64,000 nucleotides of DNA from Dromaius novaehollandiae (taxonomy: Eukaryota; Chordata; Aves; Casuariiformes; Dromaiidae): positions 71,130,718 to 71,194,717 of the forward strand of contig NC_088099.1 in the NCBI RefSeq assembly GCF_036370855.1, read 5' to 3'. Numbering within the stretch: position 1 is the stretch's first letter; each line of letters opens with the position of its first letter. The position numbers were made by a program, and so were the translations under genes. The notes under the pieces were generated by a model. That model saw nothing but the letters and a program-made list of their open reading frames with translations, did no database searches and had not been told where the DNA came from. This document shows positions 12,433-24,500 of this stretch, in pieces.

Positions 12433-12454
12433 GATGACATCAGATGTCGTCATC
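12433..12454. repeat. 22-bp inverted repeat with ATF/CRE-like words
   Basis: GATGAC at the left and GTCATC at the right bracket a short centre, giving a near-perfect hairpin. TGACATCA resembles an ATF/AP-1 type site. No neighbouring gene gives it a role. Confidence 0.5.
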
Positions 12455-12751
12455 TGCTTCATTACACAGTGCATGAGCTCTCTGACCACAAACAGTATGC
12501 GTGATATGACTCGGTAAAGTTGAGTTCCTGGGGACATCTTCTCTACTCCCTCCACCAGGGAGCAGGGCAGGATAGTGGCTTCAGGTACGTAAGTGGTTCT
12601 TCCCTAAGGCTTCCAGAGAAAATTAACCTGCTTTCATCTATCAGCCTACTTTGAAAGTCACAGTCACGCAAAAAATCTGAAAGAGCAGCATTCACAGACA
12701 CAATAAAGATTCAAAGTAGTGTATACCAAGGTTAAATCACCCTGCTGCCCT

Positions 12752-12805
12752 GTTTTCTAGAAACTAGAGCTATACTTTTTTTTTTTTTTTTCTAGAAACC
12801 AGAGC
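12752..12805. repeat. T16 tract bracketed by imperfect direct repeats
   Basis: TCTAGAAACTAGAGC lies just left and TCTAGAAACCAGAGC just right of a run of about 16 T (12776-12791). This is the layout expected of a retroposed insertion reduced to its poly(A) tail (antisense) between target duplications, though local duplication is also possible. Confidence 0.6.
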
Positions 12806-15734
12806 ACTACGCGATTCACGGTAACCTTCTCCTTATTTCATGCAGAAATTCCTATAGAAGACTAATGATATTAGTACTCTAGTTTTTAGTCTGCAGGAGA
12901 TACAGTTACACTTGTAGTTTATTTTAATTAATTTGGTCTTGGCTTTCATTATATAAAGAATACAGCTATACATAATTTGTTTGTACAGTGACTAGCGCCA
13001 GGCATTACTGGCCCATGACTTGGTCTTCTAAGAATGACAATAATGAAGATGATTCCCAAAGGAAGATCTGCTTGTCAACTGCCAAGATCTAAGACTAAAT
13101 TTTTCTATGTTCTTTGGAGTTGGAAACCATAGAGAGAATGGGTGGTGCAACGGCCACACATTTTTTATATATAGCTGAGAGGTTTCCTGGAATAAGCCCA
13201 GAGAAGTATTTCATGGCCTGATCATTACTTATATGTAATAAGCTGGTACACTGAGTGAATGCTTTTTGGCCTATACCTAAGTAATGTTCTAAACCACATG
13301 GAAACTAAGCCTCATGATTTTTTTTAATCTTTGTATTTTTTAGCAGTTTGAATTACTATAGCCTTTAACCCAAAGTTTTTCAACAACATACTCAATAGAC
13401 GTTATCTGAAACAGCTATTAATTTGCTCATTTGGACACATTATCTATTCATGTGGCCCATGATTTACAAGAAAGATTATTAATGTAAAATAGAACTCCCA
13501 AGATACAAACAAAAATGCAACTAGCAAGAAAATATTCATGCTTAATTTATGATAAAAATAGCTTGACAAAAAAGGAGACTTCCAAACAAAAGTATTTAAG
13601 CTGCAATTGGATGAAAGCTTTCTCTGTGTAAGGTACGAAAATTCTGGCATCTTAATTTTTTAAATAAAATAAATTAAAAAGTGAATATTAACATTGGAAA
13701 GTAGTTTAAGTGTTTTACAGGAAACAAAAAGGAATTTTTAAGAACTTTTGGGCAAACATTTTTCGTTAACATTTGAAATCAAATTCTAACCAGATATAAT
13801 TTACAAATTTCAAAGAAATGCAGTGTTCAAACCTATAAGAAGCAAAATTTTGTTTTCAGGTCATATTTGCAAAATGTATGAGATTTAAAGCCCCACAGTG
13901 TATTAACATCTAAGAGGTGCTTTGTGTTGTCGCAAGATGTAAGACTTATACGAGAGCCCTGTGTTAACTCTCCTGTGCTTCTGTGCACTGGAGCTAAACA
14001 AATTAGGTATTTCACAGGGTAGATTAGTAGAGCCCTTGATTTTAATACCTCAGTATATAAATGCTAATACTGGAACTCTTAAATAAGGTAAGCAGGAGGA
14101 GAAATAAATCTTAAAGGGAGAAACAGTTGTCTGTGCCACCCTGCAGGCATACCCCTCTGCAATTTCAGTATGTTAATTTAGCCTTTTTTCTGTTAAGTGA
14201 GGCAAGTATTTCAAATGCTTTAGCAAGAAAATAATTTAAGGTAATCAATTGTCCACCAAAAGTAAAAATACTATTTTATCCTGATGTATTCTTTGGCTCC
14301 ATAAATGTACCTGAACCATCATAAAGCGTATAAGAACAGATCCTTGCCTCAGAGAGTTCACAGTTAATGACAACAGCTTACATATCCACTTACTATTGGA
14401 CATGCTGAAACACATCCTGCCATAACATAACTCCATCTGTATTACTCTTCTTTCCTAACACCCCACTTTAAAGAATCACATTTTAAAGCTGCTTTAGTGT
14501 ATTAAATGTGATAGGAGAACTTTCACAGTTCACTACAAGAGTGGTTATATGAATAGTATTGAATATCCAGCATAGAATGCATATAATGTGCTGAAATGCT
14601 GAAATCACATCAACAGTAATTCTCAGGTAAATGTCATATTTCTTTTCTCTCACCCTCTCTGATAGTTTTGTTAACATTTTTTAAGGGTAGTTTGGATAGA
14701 AAAAATGGAAAGTATTGGTGGGCTCTGCACTTTCTACAAAACCCTATACTGCAAAACCTGTCATAAGTGGAACTGAAGGGGACTTTTCAAGTGTAAACAC
14801 TTGTACTGCTTGCATTAATCAGCTTTTTCTTCCAAGGGGAAAAAATGGATTTTTAGTAAAAGAAATTTACCTTTTTATTTCTTTTCAGAAGCATATTTGT
14901 CACTGAAGTGAGAGAAAAGATATAATTCCCACTTTTCATCTATGTCCGTCTTGAAATCTGCTGACAGTGACTTGACATATAGCAAACACCCATACTGCCC
15001 ACCTTGATTGAACAGCATGGGATGCAGAAGAGGACCTTATTGCCTGCAGCCTCACAAAATAATTGTAGCAAGGATGAATGTGACAAAATAGTACTTGATG
15101 CAGACACCAGAATGCAGATCTTAAGTTTCTAGTTAGAGAAAAGTGCAAAATGTGACAATAAATTAAATAACATATCTTTGTTACCATAGCCATTTTCTTC
15201 TTGAAAAGAAGAATTTGTCTCATGCTTTTGCAGATGGTCAACACAATAAGTTTAAGTCAATGCCCTTCATCTTGAGTCTTCATAGTAGGATTTAAATAGG
15301 AGTTTAGTTAAATATGTGATGTGGTGTTTATATAGGAAAATATTAAGTGTCTGGAGAAGTGGAGAAAGGTAAAATAGGCCAAGAGTTGTAAGAGAGACAG
15401 TAGTAGAGTGTCCTGACAGGGAAATTATTGGACTGAATGGTGGCAAACCAAAGGCTAGTCTTCTGCTTGAGCTTCTTGAAAATTTTATAAATGGCTTTGG
15501 TAAAAATATAGGTTTGTTATTGAAACTGCTGATAATGCAAAATGGAAAAACATTATCTACACAGAGGATGCCCTGTCTGCTACTCTAGTTCTCAGCATTG
15601 CCCATTTTCCCTTCCTGGCTAATCCTGAGGACAGGAAAGTAATAGAAAAAGGACCCAATTTAAATGACAATAGTGCATGAACTTTGCCCTTATGGCCTGA
15701 TAAGAATATATGCTACAGACAGTGGAGCTATCAA
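12806..15734. other. Unique non-coding DNA
   Basis: About 2.9 kb without a gene. At about 14300-14365 a phrase ending CTTGCCTCAGAGAGTTCACA resembles a word common in sauropsid interspersed repeats ('...ccctgccccaaagagcttacaatct'), but it is too short to name. Confidence 0.5.
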
Positions 15735-16312
15735 GGTCTAAGCAAGAGAGGAGGAAGACGACCAGTGCTTAGTAAACCATCACAAGTTGACTGTGGTCTA
15801 CCAATGTACCATCTTGTCACAAAAGGGGGAAAAAAAAAAACCAGATATAGTCTTGGGATATGCTGGAAGCACTGTTTCCAATAGAGACAAGTCAATATCA
15901 GTGACCTTGTACATGGCACTATTTCATCTGAAATACTGTTAGCTATTCCAGGCATGCATGTTCAGGACAGCTGAACTGAAGCCAAACACATAATCCACAA
16001 TGATCAGGAAGATTCAACCCCATATTGTAACAGGCAACTAAGAGGGCATCATTGCCCTAGCAAAGGGAGGGCTGAGAAGACTAAGGAGTACCTCCGAGGA
16101 TTAGTACCAGATAGTAGAAATTTAGTCAGGGCAAGACTGACACAAAAAACAAAGTTAAAAACAGCTCCCAAAAAGTTGAAATTATCATATGGGGCTTCAC
16201 AATCAGAGAAGTGAGGCTCTGCAACAGTTTGCCTTAGGTAGAGAAGAGGTAAACCAATGTTGGTCAGCTTCAAGACAGATCTTGTTAAAGGATCTGTCTA
16301 GAAGTGCTTACA
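15735..16312 (+). mobile_element. CR1-type LINE 3' portion, sense strand (decayed)
   Basis: The plus strand follows the last part of a sauropsid CR1/L3 ORF2 in order. It shows a '...cttgggatatgctggaagc...tttccaatagagacaa' phrase at about 15852-15890, a 'ttgtacatggcactatttcatctgaaatactgt' stretch at 15907-15939 and 'ggctgagaagactaagg' at 16070-16086. The terminal 'caacagtttgcctta...ttcaagacagatcttg' phrase at about 16218-16284 encodes a LVSFKTDL-like remnant of the conserved C-terminal 'FKxRLD' region. Frameshifts and stops abound. An internal A-run at 15832-15840 interrupts it. A 135-codon frame from 16189 overlaps the end of this relic and is not a gene. Confidence 0.75.
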
Positions 16313-16540
16313 CTGCTGCTTTTAATCATGTTACAAGAAAGAATTCTCCTTTTCTCAGTGAAGGTTATGGACTGAAAGGCAAATTTTTCTGCCTTGAAGT
16401 TTTAACTTGTATTGCAAAAGCTATTAAAAATACTGTTGTGAAAAATGAATGTCCTGCTTTTCAGAGCTCTTTCCAAAACAGCTTCCCAGCCCTTCTCAAA
16501 ATGGTTCCATATAGAGAGATTTTAGAAACAAATATGTGGA
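16313..16540. other. Unique non-coding DNA
   Basis: Flanks the LINE relic; nothing recognised. Confidence 0.45.
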
Positions 16541-16564
16541 TACACACACACACACACACACACA
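16541..16564. repeat. (CA)n microsatellite
   Basis: About 12 CA dinucleotides (TACACACA...), potentially polymorphic. Confidence 0.95.
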
Positions 16565-19465
16565 AGTTATATTTACAAGATGTAGTTATGTTTTAATTAT
16601 ACTTTTTATTTTCACATCTGATTTTTTTCAAACATGCCAACATAAATAGAGTAACACTGAAGCCCTTTCACATAAAAGCCCAGCTTCATCAGGCTGTAGA
16701 ATGACATGGGGAATTTTTGATCAAAGTTATAGGACCAAGCCCCTACTCTTGTACAAGATGCTACAAGAAGTTCAATCCCTATTCCAAAGAAATTAGACTT
16801 CCATATTTACTGTCTATCTAAACCTTCTGTACAGTAGGTCTCAGAAATTTTATTTAACTTCAGTATTTGAGAAGACTGAAAGTCTGATGACCTCGCTGAA
16901 ATTCAGGCATTCAAATTACAGTTCTGCAGAAACAGAATTTTATAAATAAAAATATACATTCCCAGTGCCTTTGGCACATGAAATGCAACAGCAACTCTGA
17001 AAAAAAAAAAGGAAAAAAAGAAAGAAAAAGATGGAAAAGTTAGTGAAATCCTTATAAAAGCTCAACGATTTCATTATGAGAACACAGTTTTAGGTCATGT
17101 CAGGTCAAAAATCATCTGTTGAGTACAAAATTTTTTTGGTCTCACAGGTGATCAGTGAGAGTAGAGAAGTCTTCATACTCCATTGAAGATGCATCTGACA
17201 TTGCTGTGTTACTGCTGATGTCAAACATGGGCCCCTCTGGCTTGTTTTTCCTGTCAGTTCATGCACAGGAGCCAGAAAATTTAACCACTCAGGACAAGCT
17301 TGGCAGATGAAGAACCCAGATGCCAGTCTGTAGATTTTACTTTTCCAGCAGTGGCATCTGAGCCTGGTTGGCCTTTGACTGGTTTTTACAGCAGACTTTG
17401 TAAAGCTCCTATGTGGCTGGTCTGTTACAGAGGTACCTCATCCTCCTGGAACAAGTTTCTTCTAAGACATCTTAAATCATGAACAATTCATATATATATA
17501 TATATAAATATATATATACACACACTTAAATATGGTTAATATTATGCAACATGAATAGCTACTATCTTGTTTGTAAATGGAAGATGGAAATCCTTGCATA
17601 CAAATTGGGCGTTTCGTCTCATAAAATGTAATCATTGAAAGAATAGATGGTTATTGCTCAGCTGGAAATAAGACATGTTCAATGCCTTGTATCATATCAA
17701 GTTCTGACCATCCAATATGATCTATTGGATTTAATTTTTCATTGAATGGTTTTGCGGTAAAAAGCCATAAAACAAATGTATTCATGAACTAGTGAGCTTT
17801 TCTTTTGTGAATCAATCATTTGTCTCCTCTTTGTCTTACCTAAGGCAGTAAGTTTTGTGCATCTGTCCATTCACCCCTCACATAGCCACCTTCTTGATAC
17901 AAGATTTCTGCAAGCTGAAAATACCTCCAACTGACTAATTCACAGTCTTTATTAGCGTTTGAACTAACAGAAAAAAGAAAGGCACTTGAGGGGAGGGTCT
18001 GAATACAAACTTTATATGTGCTTGTTATACTTAAAGACTCTCCAGTACTCTCCAAAAATATAAATACTCTCCAATAAATATAGCTAGGTAGCTAGGACTC
18101 AGTCTCCTGGATGGACCGTTGGTTTCCCTGAGACTAAGCATTTCCGGTGAGCACAAAGAGGACGGTGAGCCATTGCTGACACTGCACAAGTGGCAATGGC
18201 TTATTGAAAAAAGTACCCAAAGTATGTGCCCAGTACTGCATGTATTATTCTCCTTAATGTGTGCTGGAGAAGTGGCTAACAAATATCCAGCCTCGTAGTC
18301 AACAGTGGGACTACATCCAACTGTTCATTATTAAAGGAGAGCCTGGGATGTTTTCATCAGCTTACTGTCTCTATCTTACAGCTGAAATTTTGCTTACAAG
18401 ATAAATGCTGTGATATGTTTAAAGCCAGGGTAAATGTACATACATTTGCCTACATTTCCCATGTGAGGTTTTATTCTAGATCTCTGTTTAAATTAAATAT
18501 TATTTCTTTGTACTATTGCTTAAGCATGTATTGGTATCTCAGTTTACATTTCTTATATATATATTTTTACAGGTACAACATTCAAACATCTTTTAATCAT
18601 TCTACCTTAAGATATTCTGAAGTGTGTACTTAATATGTGAAACTCTCTACGTCGTTAGACACCCATAAAACAGACCTTGGCACATGGTTTTCTATCAGTT
18701 AGAGCAGCAACACTAAGATGAGCACATCTTTCTACCCAGTAATAATTTCTTATGGGAAGTGCAATCATGTCATATATACTTTAAAATATATGTCCTGGAG
18801 GAATTTTCTCTCCTGTGTATTGGGATATAAATATATGTTATCAATCCTTTCTTCCTTCCTGAATTTTAAGTATCTTTAAAACCATTTGTTTTTATAAAAA
18901 TATAGGCTTCTAAATCACCTTCCTTTTTTCTGTTCCTATGTTATTTGTTTAAACTCATACTTTCATAATAAGCCTGTCTGATAGATTTTAGATGTTTTAA
19001 TTGTTATCATCCAGACTTCTCCATTGTCCTGCCAGCATGTAGAGCAACTGAAATAAAGCACCCTGATAACATTTTTCACCCTAAACTGTTCATTGTAAAT
19101 ATTTGTGGCTCCATCATTCCTTCATTCCATGCATAGTTATACAGATGATAAAACTGCTTCTGTAAACCAAAGATTGTACAATCTTTATTGAATATTACAT
19201 GCAAGTGTCTCAGAATCCTTGACTGGACAGTTCCTAGTTTTGAAATGAAGGACAGTGCAACTGTTTTATTATTCACTTGATGGGTCTACAGCTTACCATA
19301 GGGTGTTTGAAATATATTGGAAAGTAATAAGATGAGCAGTTCTCCCAACCTACCAACTCCAGCTCATTCTACTACAGTGGGGAAGGCCACTTCTTTCTCT
19401 ATAATCTTCACAGTTAAAATTCTTCGTAGCCATTAGTAAATTAAACTTTGTAACGTATCAGGGAA
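16565..19465. other. Unique non-coding DNA with simple repeats
   Basis: Contains an A/G-rich tract at about 16998-17040 and an imperfect (TA)n run at about 17490-17518. A 71-codon and an 83-codon minus-strand frame near 17840-18282 show no domain. No gene recognised. Confidence 0.55.
17490..17518. repeat. (TA)n microsatellite
   Basis: TATATATATA runs with one AA interruption, ending in ACACACAC. Confidence 0.9.
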
Positions 19466-19592
19466 TGTCATCATTTTACAGATGAAGAAAAGGAAGCAGA
19501 GTTAGGCCATACTACTTATTTGAGTTCACACAGATTTCCATCAACATCAAGAATGTAATCACATGCCAGTACTGTGCTTTAACTACAAGACA
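19466..19592 (-). mobile_element. MIR (CORE-SINE) relic, fairly long
   Basis: Antisense MIR order is visible on the plus strand: TCATTTTACAGATGAAG near 19470-19487, then the 'gttaggcc...ttgagttcacacag' segment (the counterpart of 'ttaagtgacttgcccaaggtcacacag'), then a 5' tRNA-like part ending near 'cagtactgtgctttaactac'. Identity is moderate but collinear across about 125 bp. It lies about 50 bp upstream of LTR 2 and is unrelated to it. Confidence 0.7.
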
Positions 19593-19642
19593 TTTTCTCT
19601 CTCAGTGATGGATGAAAGTGAACAGCTAAGAAGATGCATGAC

Positions 19643-20310
19643 TGTAGAGAACCGGTACTAAATGCGGTTTTGTCTCGACATTGCCGCCGCACCGCCATTT
19701 CCCGGCATTGAACATCCTGCCTCGAACTAAAGAAACCATCTTCTCCACAGTTTAGAGGTAAACAACCTCATGCGTCTGTGCAGGGAAAAAAGGCGCGAAA
19801 AGGACAGAAGAAGGCTTCTAGGGGAACAGCACCTCTGGTACGAACCACACGTACACATTTGCGATCTGTGCATGAGCAAGAGACCCCCAGAAGCCCCTAG
19901 CCCGTTTCTGGAAGGTTCCGGGAGGGTGGACTGCGCATGACAGCTAATCTGCATGGGAAGTGAGGAAGCACCTCCCAGAGGTGGGGCAAGAACCTATAAA
20001 AACTGCAGACTGTGTGAATGGGGGGGTGGGGCTTGTAATGACTGGAGATCTAGAACGGAGTCAGTGGAACATCATCGGACTCAGAGTGGTGGTAGCTAGT
20101 TTCTTTTCTCCTTTTCCAGCTTTCTCTATCTTTTCCCCTTACCCTTCCTTGTTCCCCTCTCCCCTTTGCCTCCCCTTAGCCTTTCCCCACCTTTTTCTCC
20201 CCACTTTGTGGAAAATAAAGTTAAAAGGTTGTACGATATTTGACCAGTTTTAGCGTCTTAATCTCATCCTTGGGATCGTAATGAAACCTTCCTGATATTG
20301 GATTGGGACA
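19643..20310 (+). mobile_element. Solo retroviral LTR, copy 2 (668 bp, internal deletion)
   Basis: Same subfamily and orientation as the LTR at 9712: it starts TGTAGAGAACCGGTACTAAA and ends GATTGGGACA. TATAAAA is at 19995-20001 and AATAAA at 20214-20219. Relative to copy 1 it lacks roughly 80 bp just after the TATA box, the part holding the GCCATGG start and alanine codons. The left flank ATGAC and right flank CCGAC match at three of five positions, so the target duplication is plausible but decayed; one difference is a CpG-type C-to-T change. No internal retroviral genes adjoin it, so it is a solo LTR. Confidence 0.88.
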
Positions 20311-20315
20311 CCGAC

Positions 20316-23300
20316 AAACTTCTGCTTCATGAATAAATAGTATACAACCAGAAATTGTCTGTTCTGAACAGCAATATGTAAATGATCTAGTACCTCAGAT
20401 AGGACCCATTCAGTTACACACTCTAAGAGCTATTGAGCTCCGGAGCATGGCGTAGATTTCCCCAACTGTTTCCCAACCAGGCTGTACTTGGAGAAGACCT
20501 TACAACACAGTACAGAGAAGTATCAGACGAGTGGGCTGAAGCAATCTGATTTTAAATCGTCCTATCTACTCAGATTATCTTGGGAAGATCAACACATTCT
20601 AGTGAGACAAATACTCATATGCAACAAAAAATATTTGTTGATAGTTTGCTGTGGTAAAAGGCAGGAGATGGTATGTGATTGGTAGCAGTCAAAAAGCACA
20701 AGTGGTGGAAAATAGTGGCCTTGTCCACAGTGGTGAATTTCAGCCATGTGCAAGTCTAGTACTGCCAGGTGGATCAAGACTCAAGGCCACAGCACAGTGT
20801 GGTTCCTGTGCAGATGTGGCCACTGTCATCACTGCAAAGACAGCATTAGCTATTCTTTGTGCAAAATATGCCACTCATTCTGCTGTGTGTTCTTCAGATT
20901 TCCCTAAAGAAATTACGCCTTGATCATTAAGAGCAGCTCTTGGATATCTTGCTGAGACACTGCCTCTTCACAATGACATGTGCAACCCTCTGCTTCCAAC
21001 AGCTTTTCAAACAAAAGATAGAACCGAATTCTTTGACTTTAATACAACTAGGTTGTTTTAATTAGTGTTTTTTTGGTATCTGAAACCTCACTTACTGCTT
21101 TGAAAATGTACTGATAAAAGAAGTGTTTACAATGCTCAGTCTGATATCCTCCAACAGTCTGTGGAGCACTGCTCTGCACAAGGACTGATTTGTGTCACAC
21201 AGAGCTGCAGTGAAGTGGGTGAATGTGTGGTATGTTTATATAAGAAGTCTTATCTGTGTGAGTAATCCTTAAGATGACCACAAGTACTTTGTGCTTGCTG
21301 TGAGGTAGACAGGTTCTTTGACCTAAACTTTTTTCTTTTCACAGACATTTTTTCTTCTTCTTTCTTTCTTTCTCCTTCTTCTGCAGTTGGTTCTGATGGA
21401 AGAAAGAGTATTTCCAGGCAACTTGCTATATTTACAGTCAAGTGACATGGCAGCCAGACCATTACTTATCAACTCTCCATTAATCTTTAATAGATTAATC
21501 ATCAATTATTGAGGAATTAATGTTCAGATCCAGCTGTGCTGTCCCAGTTCAGTTCACAAGTGCCGACAAAGATAGTTTATGGCCTATGCTGTTCAACATT
21601 CAGATTCTCAATCACCTCTTACTCTCACATCTCAGCTTTCTGAAGCAGAAAAGAGAGTTTTTTTTTTTAAGTGAATGTAGAGACAGAATGAGAGAGAAGC
21701 AGAAATCGGAGCTGAAGAATAATTTTGCAGTGCTTGGGAATATTTTGGTACTTTAGTTGTGTGGAAAAATGCCATCGGCTAATACTAAAAAAAACACCAC
21801 TTCAAGAGCTGCTTTTTAAATGAGGTATATAATGCTAACCTGAAACATATTATCCACAGATCCTGTAACAGGAACAAATGCATATCTACCACACATTGAC
21901 AACAAAAAAGTGACACTAAATTATTAGTATACAAGAAAAGTAAAATGATCTTTTTAACATAGCTCAGTTTCAGATCTGAAAACAAACTAATTATCATAAT
22001 AGCTTATACATATTTAAAAAAGCCCTTAAAACACAGAAAGGGGTATTAATAAGAGTAGCAGATGATTCTGAAGTGGATTGTCTCTTTTCCCATTAGGACT
22101 GAAAACTGAAATGCTCCCTTGTATATGTTTTGTCAATTATAAGTACTGAAGAAAGGGTCAAGTGATAATCAGATTAAGAAATTGGTACTTTATGCCTACC
22201 TTATATTGGAGATCACTACATATATCATGAAGGTATCTCTACAGGCTCTCTAACATGATCTCTCCCTTCCCCTCCTCCTGCTAATATCAGTCTGCTTGTT
22301 GATTCACCTACTTATTAGTATGCCATACAAGGTCGAAAAGAAATACCAAAGCAGTGTTTCTCAGTCACTCTTCATTGCCACAAGGATTAAACAATGAACA
22401 GAGAAACTTCATCATTAGTTCATTATAGTCACTTGTAAACAATTTAGAAGCATAAGCAGACTTTGGGAGTGGGCAGGTAATTGCTGAGATAAAAGTTATA
22501 TAAATCAGGGTACTGAAACTGTCAGCTATAAATCTTATAGGGGAAAGTGCAACATGTATTGATATATAAGGAAGGGAGCCAAAGTGAAATGATGAATGTA
22601 TTATCAAGTTATTTTGTTAGCTGATTGCTTTACTTGATGAGGACAGCCTGGGAGATATGAGAGAGAAACACTTTTGACTTCAGCTTTTAGAGAAGAACTT
22701 TTTCAAGTACATGGAAGAGGAGATCAGAATGTAGCAGTTCAGTGCTATAAATATAGGCCCCACATGCACTGACTATGACAGGGCAGTGAAGTTCTGAGCA
22801 TGACTTATTCTCAGTGACAACCTTGCACGAAGTACACATGCCAATATATTTTTGTTATAAGAAGGTATTAACAGGTTGAAGCTACACACTGAAGACCAAG
22901 GCCTACCTTCTAGGGCACAAGAGAATGATTTTATCAAAATGGTTAATAGTTGGTGCATGATTACTTAACTACAGGCACGTTTATTATTATGTTCTGTTTA
23001 CCATTTGGACAGAGGATGGCTCCACTGAGGCCATTAGCAAAAATATTAGAGTGGTGGCAGTGGGTGGTCAGCAATATGCTAATTCTGCAAATAACATTTT
23101 GATAAATAATGGATCACTGGAATGTTTGGAGGTGGAAGGAGAAGGACAAGGATCAAAGGGCTTGAATCTGAACAGAGTCTAGTAACCAAGTTTTTAGTAT
23201 TTGGGGCTTCCTGTTTAACATTAGGGCATTCCTTTCCTTTATGTACAGTGGCATTTAAAATGTAGGTATTCCACTGCTCTTGTTCAGCTCCCAAAAGCAA

Positions 23301-24114
23301 TTCCCAGAACATACAAGATGCCAGGGGTGCTCTTACACTAGGCTTCATGCACTGGTTTACTAGCAGTGAATACAGAGCTCTGATGTGGAAGATCTGTCTG
23401 CCCATCAGTGGCTACCACTAGGCTGTGGGACTTGGGTGCATGCATTGGCTAAGCCCACAGTAAACTGGGAGAATGCTTAAACATCCATGAGCTTGTTACA
23501 AAGTCCTAAACCACATATTTAAACTAAAACACCCTGGAAGAACGTGGGAGAAAGTTTCTTGCAACATCACCATCTGATTGTTTTTATTAGGGGGGAAAAA
23601 ATGTTATCTTTATGGGACACGGCATTAGAAGATGAGAAGGTATATTAGTTTCAGTAGGACACAAATGTATAAGAAGAGGTGCATTAACCCCCACCTATCC
23701 AGGTTACACTTCTCTCTGTCCTCATGCTTTGGGCACAGTTATTTTAAAGTGACTGGCATGCTGTTCGAAAGGCCCAGGCTAATGGTAAGGAGAGGCCCAA
23801 AGAAACTTCATGTGTGTATTAAGGTAATTTTGCTAACATGAAAGAGGTATGATCTCTCCTCGCATTTCCTCATTGCAAAAGGAAAAAGAGGAAAAAAATA
23901 AAACAATCTTTTAGGGTCAAAAATGCACAAGCTCTGGGACTATTCTGAAGAAATTTGTTTAGTTTTAGAATAATTGATTTTCTTTCTATTTCTTTTTCAC
24001 ACACACATACACACACATGCACGCAACTACAACACGCATGCATCTGACTAGAAATCATTTGATACATGTATTTGACATAAATTTGCTAGCAAGCCAAATA
24101 CACAAGACAGTATA
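20316..24114. other. Unique non-coding DNA with simple repeats
   Basis: Includes a polypyrimidine tract at about 21349-21384 ending in TTCTGCAG, a short T-run at about 21658-21668 and a degenerate CA/CG-alternating tract at about 23998-24025. A GTG-started frame at 20651-20923 (about 90 codons) has no recognisable domain. No gene is called. Confidence 0.55.
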
Positions 24115-24500
24115 AGTCTGTAGCTGTACCACCTTGGGCTTTGATCTTGTCAGATCTCATAAACTAAGCAAGATTGGGCCTGCTGTGTAATTGGGATGGA
24201 AGACCTTCAAGGAAAACCCAGCTGCTGTAGGAAGTGGTGTTGGTCACTCAGTAGGTGGCATTCTTCATTCTGGCTCCTTCTGAATCAATGCCATACCACG
24301 ATGCTGCTAGAGGTATTATTTGTGCACAATACATAAGTATACAATTCTGACCAAGTGGGCTAATTGGATATCCCCTGGTACACCTCATAAGAGCTAAAAT
24401 TATTAACTGCAGCATCCTGGCCAAAGTCCAGACTGAGTAAATGTATTATGCCAACTTAAATATTCTCTATAGTTGCAACTGAATAAAGTATTTAAATAGT
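24115..24500 (+). mobile_element. 5S-rRNA-headed SINE (5S-Sauria/AmnSINE-like), old
   Basis: Positions 24119-24236 align by eye along nearly the whole of 5S rRNA: a TACCACC word, then GATCTTGTCAGATCTC, ACTAAGCAAGATTGGGCCTG (A-box region), GGGATGGAAGACC (C-box region) and GCTGTAGG. A SINE body follows ('ggtgttggtcactcagtaggtggc'). The tail has 'catcctggccaaagtccag', and 'gttgcaactgaataaagtattt' at the end. Such elements use a type 1 internal RNA polymerase III promoter and are mobilised by a LINE. The copy is heavily mutated and is not a functional 5S gene. Confidence 0.8.

Noticed and set aside
14300-14365. Resemblance to a sauropsid repeat word ('ccctgccccaaagagcttacaatct').
   Set aside because: Match is about 25 bp and imperfect; too little to name an element.
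16189-16596. 135-codon plus-strand frame, the longest in the window.
   Set aside because: Its first part is the CR1 3' end in a shifted frame and its last part reads through the CA microsatellite.
9712-20310. LTR copies 1 and 2, same orientation and 9.2 kb apart, as the two ends of one provirus.
   Set aside because: Copy 1 has its own perfect CCCTC duplication on both sides, no primer-binding site follows it, the interior shows no gag, pol or env and contains an old CR1 and a MIR, and the outer flanks (CCCTC and CCGAC) do not match.
20651-20923. GTG-started frame of about 90 codons with varied composition.
   Set aside because: No ATG, no recognised domain and no exon boundaries that stand out; not enough to call a pseudogene.
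23998-24025. CRISPR-like or other short spaced repeats.
   Set aside because: Only a degenerate CA/CG microsatellite; no regular repeats and spacers occur anywhere in the window, and the DNA is eukaryotic.
24119-24236. A functional 5S rRNA gene.
   Set aside because: Many substitutions from 5S rRNA, no T-run terminator directly at the end, and a SINE body follows.
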